Of a DNA stretch of 64,000 bases, positions 24,228 through 37,475 are shown one piece after another (positions within the stretch are counted from its first letter, which is position 1; every line of letters begins with the position of its first letter). This stretch comes from Elymus sibiricus (lineage: Eukaryota; Streptophyta; Magnoliopsida; Poales; Poaceae): NCBI GenBank assembly GCA_039707655.1, contig CM077667.1, forward strand, positions 547,502,222 through 547,566,221, read 5' to 3'. A model generated the notes under the pieces. It was given only the letters and a program-made list of their open reading frames with translations. It was not told where the DNA came from and ran no database searches. The translations under genes were made by a program, and so were the position numbers.

Positions 24228-27200
24228 ATGACCTCTCTTTGTGAATTTCGCCCCGAAACCCTGTCACTGATGCTCCGGACCGAAAGCTTGCATAAAAACT
24301 CATCCAAAATTAGCTTTTCAAGCGACCGTGCAGTGGAATTGTTTTCTTTACAAACCATTTCAGACATTTCGCGTTCACAAACTTTTCTCAAAATAGGTGT
24401 CCATATATTACCTCTGTTTGTGAATTTCGCCCCGAAACCGTATCACTAATGCTCCGGACCCAAAGCTTGCATAAAAATTCATCCAAAATTACCTTTTCAA
24501 GTGACCGTGCAGTGGAATTGTTTTCTTTACAAACCATTTCAGACATTTCGCATTCACAAACTTTTCTCAAAATAGGTCTCCATATATGACCTCCCTTTGT
24601 GAATTTCGCCCCGAAACCTGGTAACTGATGCTCCGGACCCAAAGCTTCCATAAAAACTCATCCAAAACTAACTTTTCAAGCGACCGTGCAGTGGAATTAT
24701 TTTCTTTACAAACCATTTCAGACAATTCGCGTTCACAAACTTTTGTCAAAATAGGTCTCCATATATGACCTCTCTTTGTGAATTTCGCCCCGAAACGCTG
24801 TCACTGACGCTCCGGACCCAAAGCTTCCATAAAAACTCATCCAAAACTAACTTTTCAAGTGACCGTGCAGTGGAATTGTTTTCTTGACAAACCATTTCAG
24901 AAATTTTGCGTTCACAAACTTTTCTCAAAATAGGTCTCCATATATTACCTCTCTTTGTGAATTTCGCCCCGAAACCCTGTCACTGAAGCTCCGGACCCAA
25001 AACTTGCATAAAAACTCATCCAAAACTAACTTTTGAAGCGACCGTGCAGTGGAATTGTTTTCTTTACAAACCATTTCAGACATTTCGCGTTCACAAACTT
25101 TTCTCAAAATAGGTCTCCATATATGACCTCTCTTTGTGAATTTCGCCCCGAAACCTTGTCACTCATGACCCGGACCCAAAGCTTGCATAAAAACTCATCC
25201 AAAATTAAATTTTCAAGCGACCGTGCAGTGGAATTGTTTTCTTTACAAACCATTTCAGACATTTCGCGTTCACAAACTTTTCTCAAAATAGGTCTCCATA
25301 TATGACCTCTCTTTGTGAATTTCGCCCCGAAACCCTGTCACTGACGCTCCGGACCCAAAGCTTCCATAAAAACTCATCCAAAACTAACTTTTCAAGCGAC
25401 CGTGCAGTGGAATTGTTTTCTTGACAAACCATTTCAGACATTTCGCGTTCACAAACTTTTCTCAAAATAGGTCTCCATCTATTACCTCTCTTTGTGAATT
25501 TCGCCCCGAAACCCTGTCACTGACGCTCCGGACCCAAAGCTTGCATAAAAACTCATCCAAAACTAACTTTTCAAGCGACCATGCAGTGGAATTGTTTTCT
25601 TTACAAACCATTTCAGACATTTCGTGTTCACAAACTTTTCTCAAAATAGGTCTCCATATATTACCTCCCTTTGTGAATTTCGCCCCGAAACCCACTCACT
25701 AACGCTCCGTACCCAAAGCTTGCATAAAAACTCATCCAAAACTAACTTTTCAAGCGACCGTGCAGTGGAATTGTTTTCTTTACAAACCATTTCAGACATT
25801 TCGCGTTCACAAACTTTTCTCAAAATAGGTCTCCATATATGACCTCTCTTTGTGAATTTCGCCCCGAAACCCTGTAACTGATGCTCCGGACCCAAAGCGT
25901 CCATAAAAACTCATCCAAAACTAACTTTTCAAGCGACCGTGCAGTGGAATTGTTTTCTTTACAAACCATTTCAGACAATTCGCGTTCACAAACTTTTCTC
26001 AAAATAGGTCTCCATATATGACCTCTCTTTGTGAATTTCGCCCCGAAACGCTGTCACTGACGCTCCGGACCCAAAGCTTCCATAAAAACTCATCCAAAAC
26101 AAACTTTTCAAGCGACCGTGCAGTGGAATTGTTTTCTTGACAAACCATTTCAGAAATTTTGCGTTCACAAACTTTTCTCAAAATAGGTCTCCATATATTA
26201 CCTCTCTTTGTGAATTTCACCCCGAAACCCTGTCACTGAAGCTCCGGACCCAAAACTTGCATAAAAACTCATCCAAAACTAACTTTTCAAGCGACCGTGC
26301 AGTGGAATTGTTTTCTTTACAAACCATTTCAGACATTTCGCGTTCACAAACTTTTCTCAAAATAGGTCTCCATATATGACCTCTCTTAGTGAATTTCGCC
26401 CCGAAACCGTGTCACTGATGCTCCGTACCCAAAGCTTGCATAAAACTCATCCAAAATTAACTTTTCAAGCGACCGTGCAGTGGAATTGTTTTCTTTAAAA
26501 AACTATTTCAGACATTTCGCGTTCACAAAGTTTTCTCAAAATAGGTCTCCATATATGACCTCTCTTTGGGAATTTCGCCCCGAAACCCTGTCACTGATGC
26601 TCCGTACCCAAAGCTTGCATAAAAACTCATCCAAAATTAACTTTTCAAGCGACCGTGCAGTGGAATTGTTTTCTTTAAAAAACTATTTCAGACATTTCGC
26701 GTTCACAAAGTTTTCTCAAAATAGGTCTCCATATATGACCTCTCTTTGTGAATTTCGCCCCGAAACCCTGTCACTGATGCTCCGGACCGAAAGCTTGTAT
26801 AAAAACTCATCCAAAACTAGCTTTTCAAGCGACCGTGCAGTGGAATTGTTTTCTTTACAAACCATTTCAGACATTTCGCGTTCACAAACTTTTCTCAAAA
26901 TAGGTCTCCATATATGACCTCTCTTTGTGAATTTTGCCCCGAAACCTTGTCACTCATGACCCGGACCCAAAGCTTGCATAAAAACTCATCCAAAATTATC
27001 TTTTCAAGCGACCGTGCAGTGGAATTGTTTTCTTTACAAACCATTTCAGACATTTCGCGTTCACAAACTTTTCTCAAAATAGGTCTCCATATATGACCTC
27101 TCTTTGTGAATTTCGCCCCGAAACCCTGTCACTGATGCTCCGGACCGAAAGCTTGCATAAAAACTCATCCAAAACTAGCTTTTCAAGCGACCGTGCAGTG

Positions 27201-27450
27201 GAATTGTTTTCTTTACAAACCATTTCAGACATTTCGCGTTCACAAACTTTTCTCATAATAGGTCTCCATATATGACCTCTCTTTGTGAATTTCGCCCCGA
27301 AACCCTGTCACTGATGCTCCGTACCCAAAGCTTGCATAAAAACTTATCCAAAATTACCTTTTCAAGCGACCGTGCAGTGGAATTGTTTTCTTTACAAACC
27401 ATTTCAGACATTTCGCGTTCACAAACTTTTCTCAAAATAGGTCTCCATAT
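24228..27450. repeat. 16-monomer unit, copy 2, with two extra monomers (3223 bp)
   Basis: This is the second copy of the unit at 21364. It is longer by 359 bp, accounted for by the private dimer at 26376-26734, which is absent from copy 1 and from the related block at 35.7-37.3 kb. Otherwise the order is preserved, including the paired GCTTGTATAAA and TGACCCGG units at 26735 and 26914, which match 23512 and 23691. Confidence 0.85.
26376..26734. repeat. Inserted private dimer with TTTAAAAAAC
   Basis: Two adjacent monomers share changes seen nowhere else together in the window: CTTTAAAAAACTATTTC (26493 and 26673, one base longer than CTTTACAAACCATTTC) and CACAAAGTTTTC. The first also lost one A at CATAAAACTC (near 26443), so it is still 179 bp; the second is 180 bp. 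The dimer is a local duplication of one variant monomer. The frame-preserving 180-bp step gives a 145-codon open frame at 26480-26917. That frame starts with GTG and has no sign of being a gene. Confidence 0.88.
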
Positions 27451-30400
27451 ATGACCTCTCTTTGTGAATTTCGCCCCGAAACCCTGTCACTAACGCTCCG
27501 GACCCCAAGCTTGCATAAAAACTCATCCAAAATTACCGTTTCGAGCGACCATGCAGTGGAATTGTTTTCTTTACAAACCATTTCACACATTTCGCGTTCA
27601 CAAACTTTTCTCAAAATAGGTCTCCATATATGACCTCTCTTTGTGAATTTCGCCCCGAAACCCTGTCACTGACGCTCCGGACCCAAAGCTTGCATAAAAA
27701 CTCATCCAAAACTAAGTTTTCAAGCGACCGTGCAGTGGAATTGTTTTCTTTACAAACCATTTCAGACATTTCGCGTTCACAAACTTTTCTCAAAATAGGT
27801 CTTCATATATGACCCCTCTTTGTGAATTTCGCCCCGAAACCCTGTCACTGATGCTCCGGACCCAAAGCTTCCATAAAAACTCATCCAAAACTAACTTTTC
27901 AAGCGACCGTGCAGTGGAATTGTTTTCTTTACAAACCATTTCAGACATTTTGCGTTCACAAACTTTTCTCAAAATAGGTCTCCATATATTACCTCTCTTT
28001 GTGAATTTCGCCCCGAAACAGTGTCACTGATGCTCCGTATCCAAAGCTTGCATAAAAACTCATCCAAAATTACCTTTTCAAGCGACCGTGCAGTGGAATT
28101 GTTTTCTTTACAAACCATTTCAGACATTTCGCGTTCACAAACTTTTCTCAAAATAGGTCTCCATATATTACCTCTCTTTGTGAATTTCGCCCCGAAACCC
28201 CGTCACTGACGCTCCGGACCGAAAGCTTGCATAAAAACTCATCCAAAATTAGCTTTTCAAGCGACCGTGCAGTGGAATTGTTTTCTTTACAAACCATTTC
28301 AGACATTTCACGTTCACAAACTTTTCTCAAAATAGGTCTCCATATATGACCTCTCTTTGTGAATTTCGCCCCGAAACCCTGTCACTAACGCTCCGGACCC
28401 AAAGCTTGCATAAAAACTCATCCAAAATTACCTTTTCAAGCGACCGTGCAGTGGAATTGTTTTCTTTACAAACCATTTCAGAAATTTCGCGTTCACAAAC
28501 ATTTCTCAAAATAGGTCTCCATATATGACCTCTCTTTGTGAATTTCGCCCCGAAACCCTGTCACTAACGCTCCGGACCCAAAGCTTGCATAAAAACTCAT
28601 CCAAAATTACCTTTTCAAGCGACCGTGCAGTGGAATTGTTTTCTTTACAAACCATTTCAGACATTTCGCGTTCACAAACTTTTCTCAAAATAGGTCTCCA
28701 TATATGACCTCTCTTTGTGAATTTCGCCCCGAAACCCTGTCACTAACGCTCCGGACCCAAAGCTTGCATAAAGACTGATCCAAAACTAACTTTTCAAGCG
28801 ACCGTGCAGTGGAATTGTTTTCTTTACAAACCATTTCAGACATTTCGCGTTCACAAACTTTTCTCAAAATAGGTCTCCATATACGACCTCTCTTTGTGAA
28901 TTTCGCCCCGAAACCCTGTCACTGACGCTCCGGACCCAAAGCTTCCATAAGAACTCATCCAAAATTACCTTTTCAAGCGACCGTGCAGTGGAATTGTTTT
29001 CTTTACAAACCATTTCAGACATTTCGCGTTCACAAACTTTTCTCAAAATAGGTCTCCATATATTACATCCCTTTGTGAATTTCGCCCCGAAACCCTGTCA
29101 CTAACGCTCCGTACCCAAAGCATGCATAAAAACTCGTACAAAACTAACTTTTCAAGCGACCGTGCAGTGGAATTGTTTTCTTTACAAACCATTTCAGACA
29201 TTTCGCGTTCACAAACTTTTCTCAAAATAGGTCTCCATATATTACCTCCCTTTGTGAATTTCGCCCCGAAACCCTGTCACTAACGCTCCGTACCCAAAGC
29301 TTGCATAAAAACTCATACAAAACTAACTTTTCAAGCGACCGTGCAGTGGAATTGTTTTCTTTACAAACCATTTCAAACATTTCGCGTTCACAAACTTTTC
29401 TCAAAATAGGTCTCCATATATGACCTCTCTTTGTGAATTTCGCCCCGAAACCCTGTCACTGACGCTCCGGACCCAAAGCTTGCATAAAAACTCATCCAAA
29501 ACTAACTTTTCAAGCGACCGTGCAGTGGAATTGTTTTCTTTACAAACCATTTCAGACATTTCGCGTTCACAAACTTTTCTCAAAATAGGTCTCCATATAT
29601 GACCTCTCTTTGTGAATTTCGACCCGAAACCTTGTCACTCATGACCCGGACCCAAAGCTTGCATAAAAACTCATCCAAAATTAACTTTTCAAGCGACCGT
29701 GCAGTGGAATTGTTTTCTTTACAAACCATTTCAGACATTTTGCGTTCACAAACTTTTCTCAAAATAAGTCTCCATATATGACCTCTCTTTGTGAATTTCG
29801 CCCCGAAACCCTGTCACTGACGCTCCGGACCCAAAGCTTGCATAAAAACTCATCCAAAACAAACTTTTCAAGCGACCGTGCAGTGGAATTGTTTTCTTTA
29901 GAAACCATTTCAGACATTTCGCGTTCACAAACTTTTCTCAAAATAGGTCTCCATATATTACCTCCCTTTGTGAATTTCGCCCCGAAACCCTGTCACTAAT
30001 GCTCCGTACCCAAAGCTTGCATATAAACTCATCCAAAACTAACTTTTCAAGCGACCGTGCAGTGGAATTGTTTTCTTTACAAACCATTTCAAACATTTCG
30101 CGTTCACAAACTTTTCTCAAAATAGGTCTTCATATATGACCCCTCTTTGTGAATTTCGCCCCGAAACCCTGTCACTGATGCTCCGGACCCAAAGCTTCCA
30201 TAAAAACTCATCCAAAACTAACTTTTCAAGCGACCGTGCTGTGGAATTGTTTTCTTTACAAACCATTTAAGACATTTCGCGTTCACAAACTTTTCTCAAA
30301 ATAGGTCTCCATATATTACCTCTATTTGTGAATTTCGCCCCGAAACCCTGTCACTGATGCTCCGTACCCAAAGCTTGCATAAAAACTCATCCAAAATTAC

Positions 30401-31030
30401 CTTTTCAAGCGACCGTGCAGTGGAATTGTTTTCTTTACAAACCATTTCAGACATTTCGCGTTCACAAACTTTTCTCAAAATAGGTCTCCATATATGACCT
30501 CTCTTTGTGAATTTCGCCCCGAAACCCTGTTACTAACGCTCCGGACCCAAAGCTTGCATAAAAACTCATCCAAAATTACCTTTTCAAGCGACCGTGCAGT
30601 GGAATTGTTTTCTTTACAAACCATTTCAGAAATTTCGCGTTCACAAACATTTCTCAAAATAGGTCTCCATATATGACCTCTCTTTGTGAATTTCGCCCCG
30701 AAACCATGTCACTGACGCTCCGGACCCAAAGCTTGCATAAAAACTCGTCCAAAATTACCTTTTCAAGCGACCGTGCAGTGGAATTGTTTTCTTTACAAAC
30801 CATATCAGACATTTCGCGTTCACAAACTTTTCTCAAAATAGGTCTCCATATATGACCTCTCTTTGTGAATTTCGCCCCGAAACCCTGTCAGTGACGCTCC
30901 GGACCCAAAGCTTGCATAAAAACTCATCCAAAATTAGCTTTTCAAGCGACCGTGCAGTAGAATTGTTTTCTTTACAAACCATTTCAGACATTTCGCGTTC
31001 ACAAACTTTTCTCAAAATAGGTCTCCATAT
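27451..31030. repeat. Mixed monomer segment related to 38.7-40.9 kb
   Basis: These monomers lack a simple short HOR. Rare units recur about 11 kb downstream: GGTCTTCATATATGACCCC at 27799, 30127, 39077 and 40867; the CATAAAGACTGATCC unit near 28769, 38973 and 39687; and the AAACATTTCTC unit near 28498, 39597 and 41390. The order is only partly kept, so blocks have been shuffled by whole monomers. The unit at 27451 is the first CENP-B-like variant monomer. Confidence 0.7.
27534..27550 (-). other. CENP-B-box-like site in variant monomer
   Basis: The minus strand reads GGTCGCTCGAAACGGTA. Against the mammalian CENP-B box essential pattern nTTCGnnnnAnnCGGGn it matches seven of nine fixed bases; the misses are the first T and the last G. 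The ordinary monomer reads AGGT where this has CGGT and matches six. The change is linked to GACCATGC in the same monomer. Equivalent sites are at 37380, 38812, 45435 and 49889, and with CTTG in the free positions at 52574 and 54006. Binding is not shown. Confidence 0.3.
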
Positions 31031-31567
31031 ATGACCTCTCTTTGTGAATTTCGCCCCGAAACCATGTCACTGACGCTCCGGACCCAAAGCTTGCATAAAA
31101 ACTCGTCCAAAATTACCTTTTCAAGCGACCGTGCAGTGGAATTGTTTTCTTTACAAACCATATCAGACATTTCGCGTTCACAAACTTTTCTCAAAATAGG
31201 TCTCCATATATGACCTCTCTTTGTGAATTTCGCCCCGAAACCCTGTCACTGACGCTCCGGACCCAAAGCTTGCATAAAAACTCATGCAAAACTAACTTTT
31301 CAAGCGACCGTGCAGTGGAATTGTTTTCTTTACAAACCATTTCAGACATTTCGCGTTCACAAACTTTTCTCAAAATAGGTCTCCATATATGACCTCTCTT
31401 TGTGAATATCGCCCCGAAACCCTATCACTAATGCTCCGGACCCAAAGCTTGCATAAAAACTCATCGAAAATTACCTTTTCAAGCGACCGTGCAGTGGAAT
31501 TGTTTTCTTTACAAACCATTTCAGACATTTCGCGTTCACAAACTTTTCTCAAAATAGGTCTCCATAT
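31031..31567. repeat. Three-monomer module, copy 1 (ACCATGTCAC, CATGCAAAAC)
   Basis: Three monomers carry, in order, CGAAACCATGTCACTG with CTCGTCC and CCATATCAG; CTCATGCAAAAC; and CCTATCACTAATG. They recur 895 bp (five monomers) downstream. A related ACCATGTCAC unit also lies at 30673. The CTCGTCC/CCATATCAG pair is the marker of unit 4 of the left 11-monomer HOR, so this module is an outlying relative of the left domain. Confidence 0.8.
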
Positions 31568-31925
31568 ATGACCTCTCTTTATGAATTTCGCCCCGAAACC
31601 CTGTCACTTATGCTCCGTACCGAAAGCTTGCATAAAAACTCATCCAAAATTACCTTTTCAAGCGACCGTGCAGTGGAATTGTTTTCTTTACAAACCATTT
31701 CAGACATTTTGCGTTCACAAACTTTTCTCAAAATAGGTCTCCATATATGACCTCTCTTTGTGAATTTCGCCCCGAAACCATGTCACTGACGCTCCGGACC
31801 CAAAGCTTGCGTAAAAACTCATCCAAAACTAACTTTTCAAGCGACCGTGCACTGGAATTATTTTCTTTACAAACCATATCAGACATTTCGCGTTCACAAA
31901 CTTTTCTCAAAATAGGTCTCCATAT

Positions 31926-32462
31926 ATGACCTCTCTTTGTGAATTTCGCCCCGAAACCATGTCACTGACGCTCCGGACCCAAAGCTTGCATAAAAACTCG
32001 TCCAAAATTACCATTTCAAGCGACCGTGCAGTGGAATTGTTTTCTTTACAAACCATATCAGACATTTCGCGTTCACAAACTTTTCTCAAAATAGGTCTCC
32101 ATATATGACCTCTCTTTGTGAATTTCGCCCCGAAACCCTGTCACTGACGCTCCGGACCCAAAGCTTGCATAAAAACTCATGCAAAACTAACTTTTCAAGC
32201 GACCGTGCAGTGGAATTGTTTTCTTTACAAACCATTTCAGACATTTCGCGTTCACAAACTTTTCTCAAAATAGGTCTCCATATATGACCTCTCTTTGTGA
32301 ATTTCGCCCCGAAACCCTATCACTAATGCTCCGGACCCAAAGCTTGCATAAAAACTCATCCAAAATTACCTTTTCAAGCGACCGTGCAGTGGAATTGTTT
32401 TCTTTACAAACCATTTCAGACATTTCGCGTTCACAAACTTTTCTCAAAATAGGTCTCCATAT
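31926..32462. repeat. Three-monomer module, copy 2
   Basis: This matches 31031-31567 monomer by monomer at an offset of 895 bp, with small private changes such as ATTACCATTTC near 32010. The two monomers between the copies differ from those after copy 2, so only three of the five monomers in the period are conserved. Confidence 0.8.
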
Positions 32463-33536
32463 ATGAACTCTCTTTGTGAATTTCGCCCCGAAACCCTGTC
32501 ACTGATGCTCCGGACCCAAAGCTTCCATAAAAACTCATCCAAAACTAACTTTTGAAGCCACCGTGGAGTGGAATTGTTTTCTTTACAAACCATTTCAGAC
32601 ATTTCGCGTTCACAAACTTTTCTCAAAATAGGTCTCCATATATGACCTCTCTTTGTGAATTTCGCCCCAAATCCCTGTCACTAACGCTCCGGACCCAAAG
32701 CTTGCATAAAAACTCATCCAAAACTAACTTTTCAAGCGACCGTGCAGTGGAATTGTTTTCTTTACAAACCATTTCAGACATTTCGCGTTCACAAACTTTT
32801 CTCAAAATAGTTCTCCATATATGACCTCTCTTTGTGAATTTCGCCCCGAAACCCTGTCACTGACGTTCTGGACCCAAAGCATGCATAAAAACTCATCCAA
32901 AATTAGCTTTTCAAGCGACCGTGCAGTGGAATTGTTTTCTTTACAAACCATTTCAGACATTTCGCGTTCACAAACTTTTCTCAAAATAGGTCTCCATATA
33001 TGACCTCTCTTTGTGAATTTCGCCCCGAAACCCTGTAACTGATGCTCCGGACCCAAAGCTTCCATAAAAACTCATCCAAAACTAACTTTTCAAGCGACCG
33101 TGCAGTGGAATTGTTTTCTTGACAAACCATTTCAGAAATTTTGCGTTCACAAACTTTTCTCAAAATAGATCTCCATATATTACCTCTCTTTGTGAATTTC
33201 GCCCCGAAACCCTGTCACTGACGCTCCGGACCCAAAGCTTCCATAAAAACTCATCCAAAACTAAATTTTCAAGCGACCGTGAAGTGGAATTGTTTTCTTT
33301 ACAAACCATTTCAGACATTTCGCGTTCACAAACTTTTCTCAAAATAGGTCTCCATATATGACCTCTCTTTGTGAATTTCGCCCCGAAACCCTGTCACTAA
33401 CGCTCCGGACCCAAAGCTTGCATAAAAACTCATCCAAAATTACCTTTTCAAGCGACCGTGCAGTGGAATTGTTTTCTTGACAAACCATTTCAGAAATTTT
33501 GCGTTCACAAACTTTTCTCAAAATAGGTCTCCATAT

Positions 33537-35152
33537 ATGACCTCTCTTTGTGAATTTCGCCCCGAAACCCTGTGACTGACGCTCCGGACCCAAAGCTTGC
33601 ATGAAAACTCATCCAAAATTACCTTTTCAAGCGACCGTGCAGTGGAATTGTTTTCTTTACAAACCATTTCAGACATTTCGCGTTCACAAACGTTTCTCAA
33701 AATAGGTCTCCATATATGACCTCTCTTTTGTGAATTTCGCCCCGAAACCCTGTAACTGATGCTCCGGACCCAAAGCTTCCATAAAAACTCATCCAAAACT
33801 AACTTTTCAAGCGACCGTGCAGTGGAATTGTTTTCTTTACAAACCATTTCAGACATTTCGTGTTCACAAACTTTTCTCAAAATAGGTCTCCATATATTAC
33901 CTCTCTTTGTGAATTTCGCCCCGAAACCCTGTCACTGAAGCTCCGGACCTAAAACTTGCATAAAAACTCATCCAAAACTAACTTTTCAAGCGACCGTGCA
34001 GTGGAATTGTTTTCTTTGAAAACCATTTCAGACATTTCGCGTTCACAAACTTTTCTCAAAACAGGTCTCCATATATGACCTCTCTTTGTGAATTTCGCCC
34101 CGAAACCCTGTCACTGACGCTCCGGACCGAAAGCTTGCATAAAAACTCATCCAAAATTAGCTTTTCAAGCGACCGTGCAGTGGAATTGTTTTCTTTACAA
34201 ACCATTTCAGACATTTCGCATTCACAAACTTTTCTCAAAATAGGTGTCCATATATTACCTCTCTTTGTGAATTTCGCCCCGAAACCGTATCACTAATGCT
34301 CCGGACCCAAAGCTTGCATAAAAATTCATCCAAAATTACCTTTTCAAGCGACCGTGCAGTGGAATTGTTTTCTTTACAAACCATTTCAGACATTTCGCAT
34401 TCACAAACTTTTCTCAAAATAGGTCTCCATATATGACCTCCCTTTGTGAATTTCGCCCCGAAACCTGGTAACTGATGCTCCGGACCCAAAGCTTTCATAA
34501 AAACTCATCCAAAACTAACATTTCAAGCGACCGTGCAGTGGAATTATTTTCTTTACAAACCATTTCAGACAATTCGCGTTCACAAACTTTTGTCAAAATA
34601 GGTCTCCATATATGACCTCTCTTTGTGAATTTCGCCCCGAAACGCTGTCACTGACGCTCCGGACCCAAAGCTTCCATAAAAACTCATCCAAAACTAACTT
34701 TTCAAGTGACCGTGCAGTGGAATTGTTTTCTTGACAAACCATTTCAGAAATTTTGCGTTCACAAACTTTTCTCAAAATAGGTCTCCATATATTACCTCTC
34801 TTTGTGAATTTCGCCCCGAAACCCTGTCACTGAAGCTCCGGACCCAAAACTTGCATAAAAACTCATCCAAAACTAACTTTTGAAGCGACCGTGCAGTGGA
34901 ATTGTTTTCTTTACAAACCATTTCAGACATTTCGCGTTCACAAACTTTTCTCAAAATAGGTCTCCATATATGACCTCTCTTTGTGAATTTCGCCCCGAAA
35001 CCTTGTCACTCATGACCCGGACCCAAAGCTTGCATAAAAACTCATCCAAAATTAACTTTTCAAGCGACCGTGTAGTGGAATTGTTTTCTTTACAAACCAT
35101 TTCAGACATTTCGCGTTCACAAACTTTTCTCAAAATAGGTCTCCATATATTA
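33537..35152. repeat. Middle-domain block M2, homologous to 20468-22441
   Basis: This block carries the CTGTGACTG unit, a 180-bp monomer at 33716-33895 with the same extra T as at 20647, and then the same series of marked units as block M1. It is one monomer shorter because the unit at 34075 is a hybrid of the M1 units at 21185 and 21364. Private changes include GCATGAAAAC near 33598 and GCTTTCAT near 34491. Confidence 0.85.
34075..34253. repeat. Hybrid monomer (unequal exchange scar)
   Basis: The left part has GACGCTCC, as in the M1 monomer at 21185. The right part has ACCGAAAG and the ATTAG site, as in the next M1 monomer at 21364. In M1 these are two separate units. Here one unit replaces both, which is what a crossover within the short shared CTCCGGACC would give. 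Confidence 0.8.
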
Positions 35153-36222
35153 CCTCTCTTTGTGAATTTCGCCCCGAAACCCTGTCACTGATGCTCCGTA
35201 CCCAAAGCTTGAATAAAAACTCATCCAAAATTACCTTTTCAAGCGACCGTGCAGTGGAATTGTTTTCTTTACAAACCATTTCAGACATTTCGCGTTCACA
35301 AACTTTTCTCAAAATAGGTCTCCATATATGACCTCTCTTTGTGAATTTCGCCCCGAAACCCTGTCACTAACGCTCCGTACCCAAAGCTTGCATAAAAACT
35401 CATCCAAAACTAACTTTTCAAGCGACCGTGCAGTGGAATTGTTTTCTTTACAAACCATTTCAGACATTTCGCGTTCGCAAACTTTTCTCAAAATAGGTCT
35501 CCATATATGACCTCTCTTTGTGAATTTCGCCCCGAAACCCTGTCACTGATGCTCCGGACCCAAAGCTTCCATAAAAACTCATCCAAAACTAACTTTTCAA
35601 GCGACCGTGCAGTGGAGTTGTTTTCTTTACAAACCATTTCAGACATTTCGCGTTCACAAACTTTTCTCAAAATAGGTCTCCATATATTACCTCTCTTTGT
35701 GAATTTCGCCCCGAAACCCTGTCACTGACGCTCCGGACCCAAAGCTTGCATAAAAACTCATCCAAAACTAACTTTTCAAGCGACCGTGCAGTGGAATTGT
35801 TTTCTTTACAAACCATTTCAGACATTTCGTGTTCACAAACTTTTCTCAAAATAGGTCTCCATATATTACCTCCCTTTGTGAATTTCGCCCCGAAACCCAG
35901 TCACTAACGCTCCGTACCCAAAGCTTGCATAAAAACTCATCCAAAACTAACTTTTCAAGCGACCGTGCAGTGGAATTGTTTTCTTTACAAACCATTTCAA
36001 ACATTTCGCGTTCACAAACTTTTCTCAAAATAGGTCTCCATATATGACCTCTCTTTGTGAATTTCGCCCCGAAACCCTGTAACTGATGCTCCGGACCCAT
36101 AGCGTCCATAAAAACTCATCCAAAACTAACTTTTCAAGCGACCGTGCAGTGGAATTGTTTTCTTTACAAACCATTTCAGACAATTCGCGTTCACAAACTT
36201 TTCTCAAAATAGGTCTCCATAT

Positions 36223-37475
36223 AGGACATCTCTTTGTGAATTTCGCCCCGAAACGCTGTCACTGACGCTCCGGACCCAAAGCTTCCATAAAAACTCATCC
36301 AAAACTAACTTTTCAATCGACCGTGCAGTGGAATTGTTTTCTTGACAAACCATTTCAGAAATTTTGCGTTCACAAACTTTTCTCAAAATAGGTCTCCATA
36401 TATTACCTCTCTTTGTGAATTTCGCCCCGAAACCCTGTCACTGAAGCTCCGGACCCAAAACTTGCATAAAAACTCATCCAAAACTAACTTTTCAAGCGAC
36501 CGTGCAGTGGAATTGTTTTCTTTACAAACCATTTCAGACATTTCGCGTTCACAAACTTTTCTCAAAATAGGTCTCCATATATGACCTCTCTTTGTGAATT
36601 TCGCCCCGAAACCCTGTCACTGATGCTCCGGACCGAAAGCTTGTATAAAAACTCATCCAAAACTAGCTTTTCAAGCGACCGTGCAGTGGAATTGTTTTCT
36701 TTACAAACCATTTCAGACATTTCGCGTTCACAAACATTTCTCAAAATAGGTCTCCATATATGACCTCTCTTTGTGAATTTTGCCCCGAAACCTTGTCACT
36801 CATGACCCGGACCCAAAGCTTGCATAAAAACTCATCCAAAATTATCTTTTCAAGCGACCGTGCAGTGGAATTGTTTTCTTTACAAACCATTTCAGACATT
36901 TCGCGTTCACAAACTTTTCTCAAAATAGGTCTCCATATATGACCTCTCTTTGTGAATTTCGCCCCGAAACCCTGTCACTGATGCTCCGGACCGAAAGCTT
37001 GCATAAAAACACATCCAAAACTAGCTTTTCAAGCGACCGTGCAGTGGAATTGTTTTCTTTACAAACCATTTCAGACATTTCGCTTTCACAAACTTTTCTC
37101 AAAATAGGTCTCCATATATGACCTCTCTTTGTGAATTTCGCCCCGAAACCCTGTCACTGATGCTCCGTACCCAAAGCTTGCGTAAAAATTCATCCAAAAT
37201 TACCTTTTCAAGCGACCGTGCAGTGGAATTGTTTTCTTTACAAACCATTTCAGACATTTCGCGTTCACAAACTTTTCTCAAAATAGGTCTCCATATATGA
37301 CCTCTCTTTGTGAATTTCGCCCCGAAACCCTGTCACTAACGCTCCGGACCCAAAGCTTGCATAAAAACTCATCCAAAATTACCGTTTCGAGCGACCATGC
37401 AGTGGAATTGTTTTCTTTACAAACCATTTCACACATTTCGCTTTCACAAACTTTTCTCAAAATAGGTCTCCATAT
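36223..37475. repeat. 8-monomer unit (1432-bp period), copy 1 (seven conserved monomers)
   Basis: Seven successive monomers recur 1432 bp downstream. In order they carry CTTGACAAACC with AGAAATTTTGCG; TGAAGCTCCGG with AAAACTTGC; GCTTGTATAAA; TGACCCGG; CCGGACCGAAAG with AAAACTAGC; GCTTGCGTAAA; and TACCGTTTCGAGCGACC. The eighth monomer of the period (37476) is not conserved at 38908. The same series occurs at 26.0-27.4 kb with the extra dimer inserted. Confidence 0.85.
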
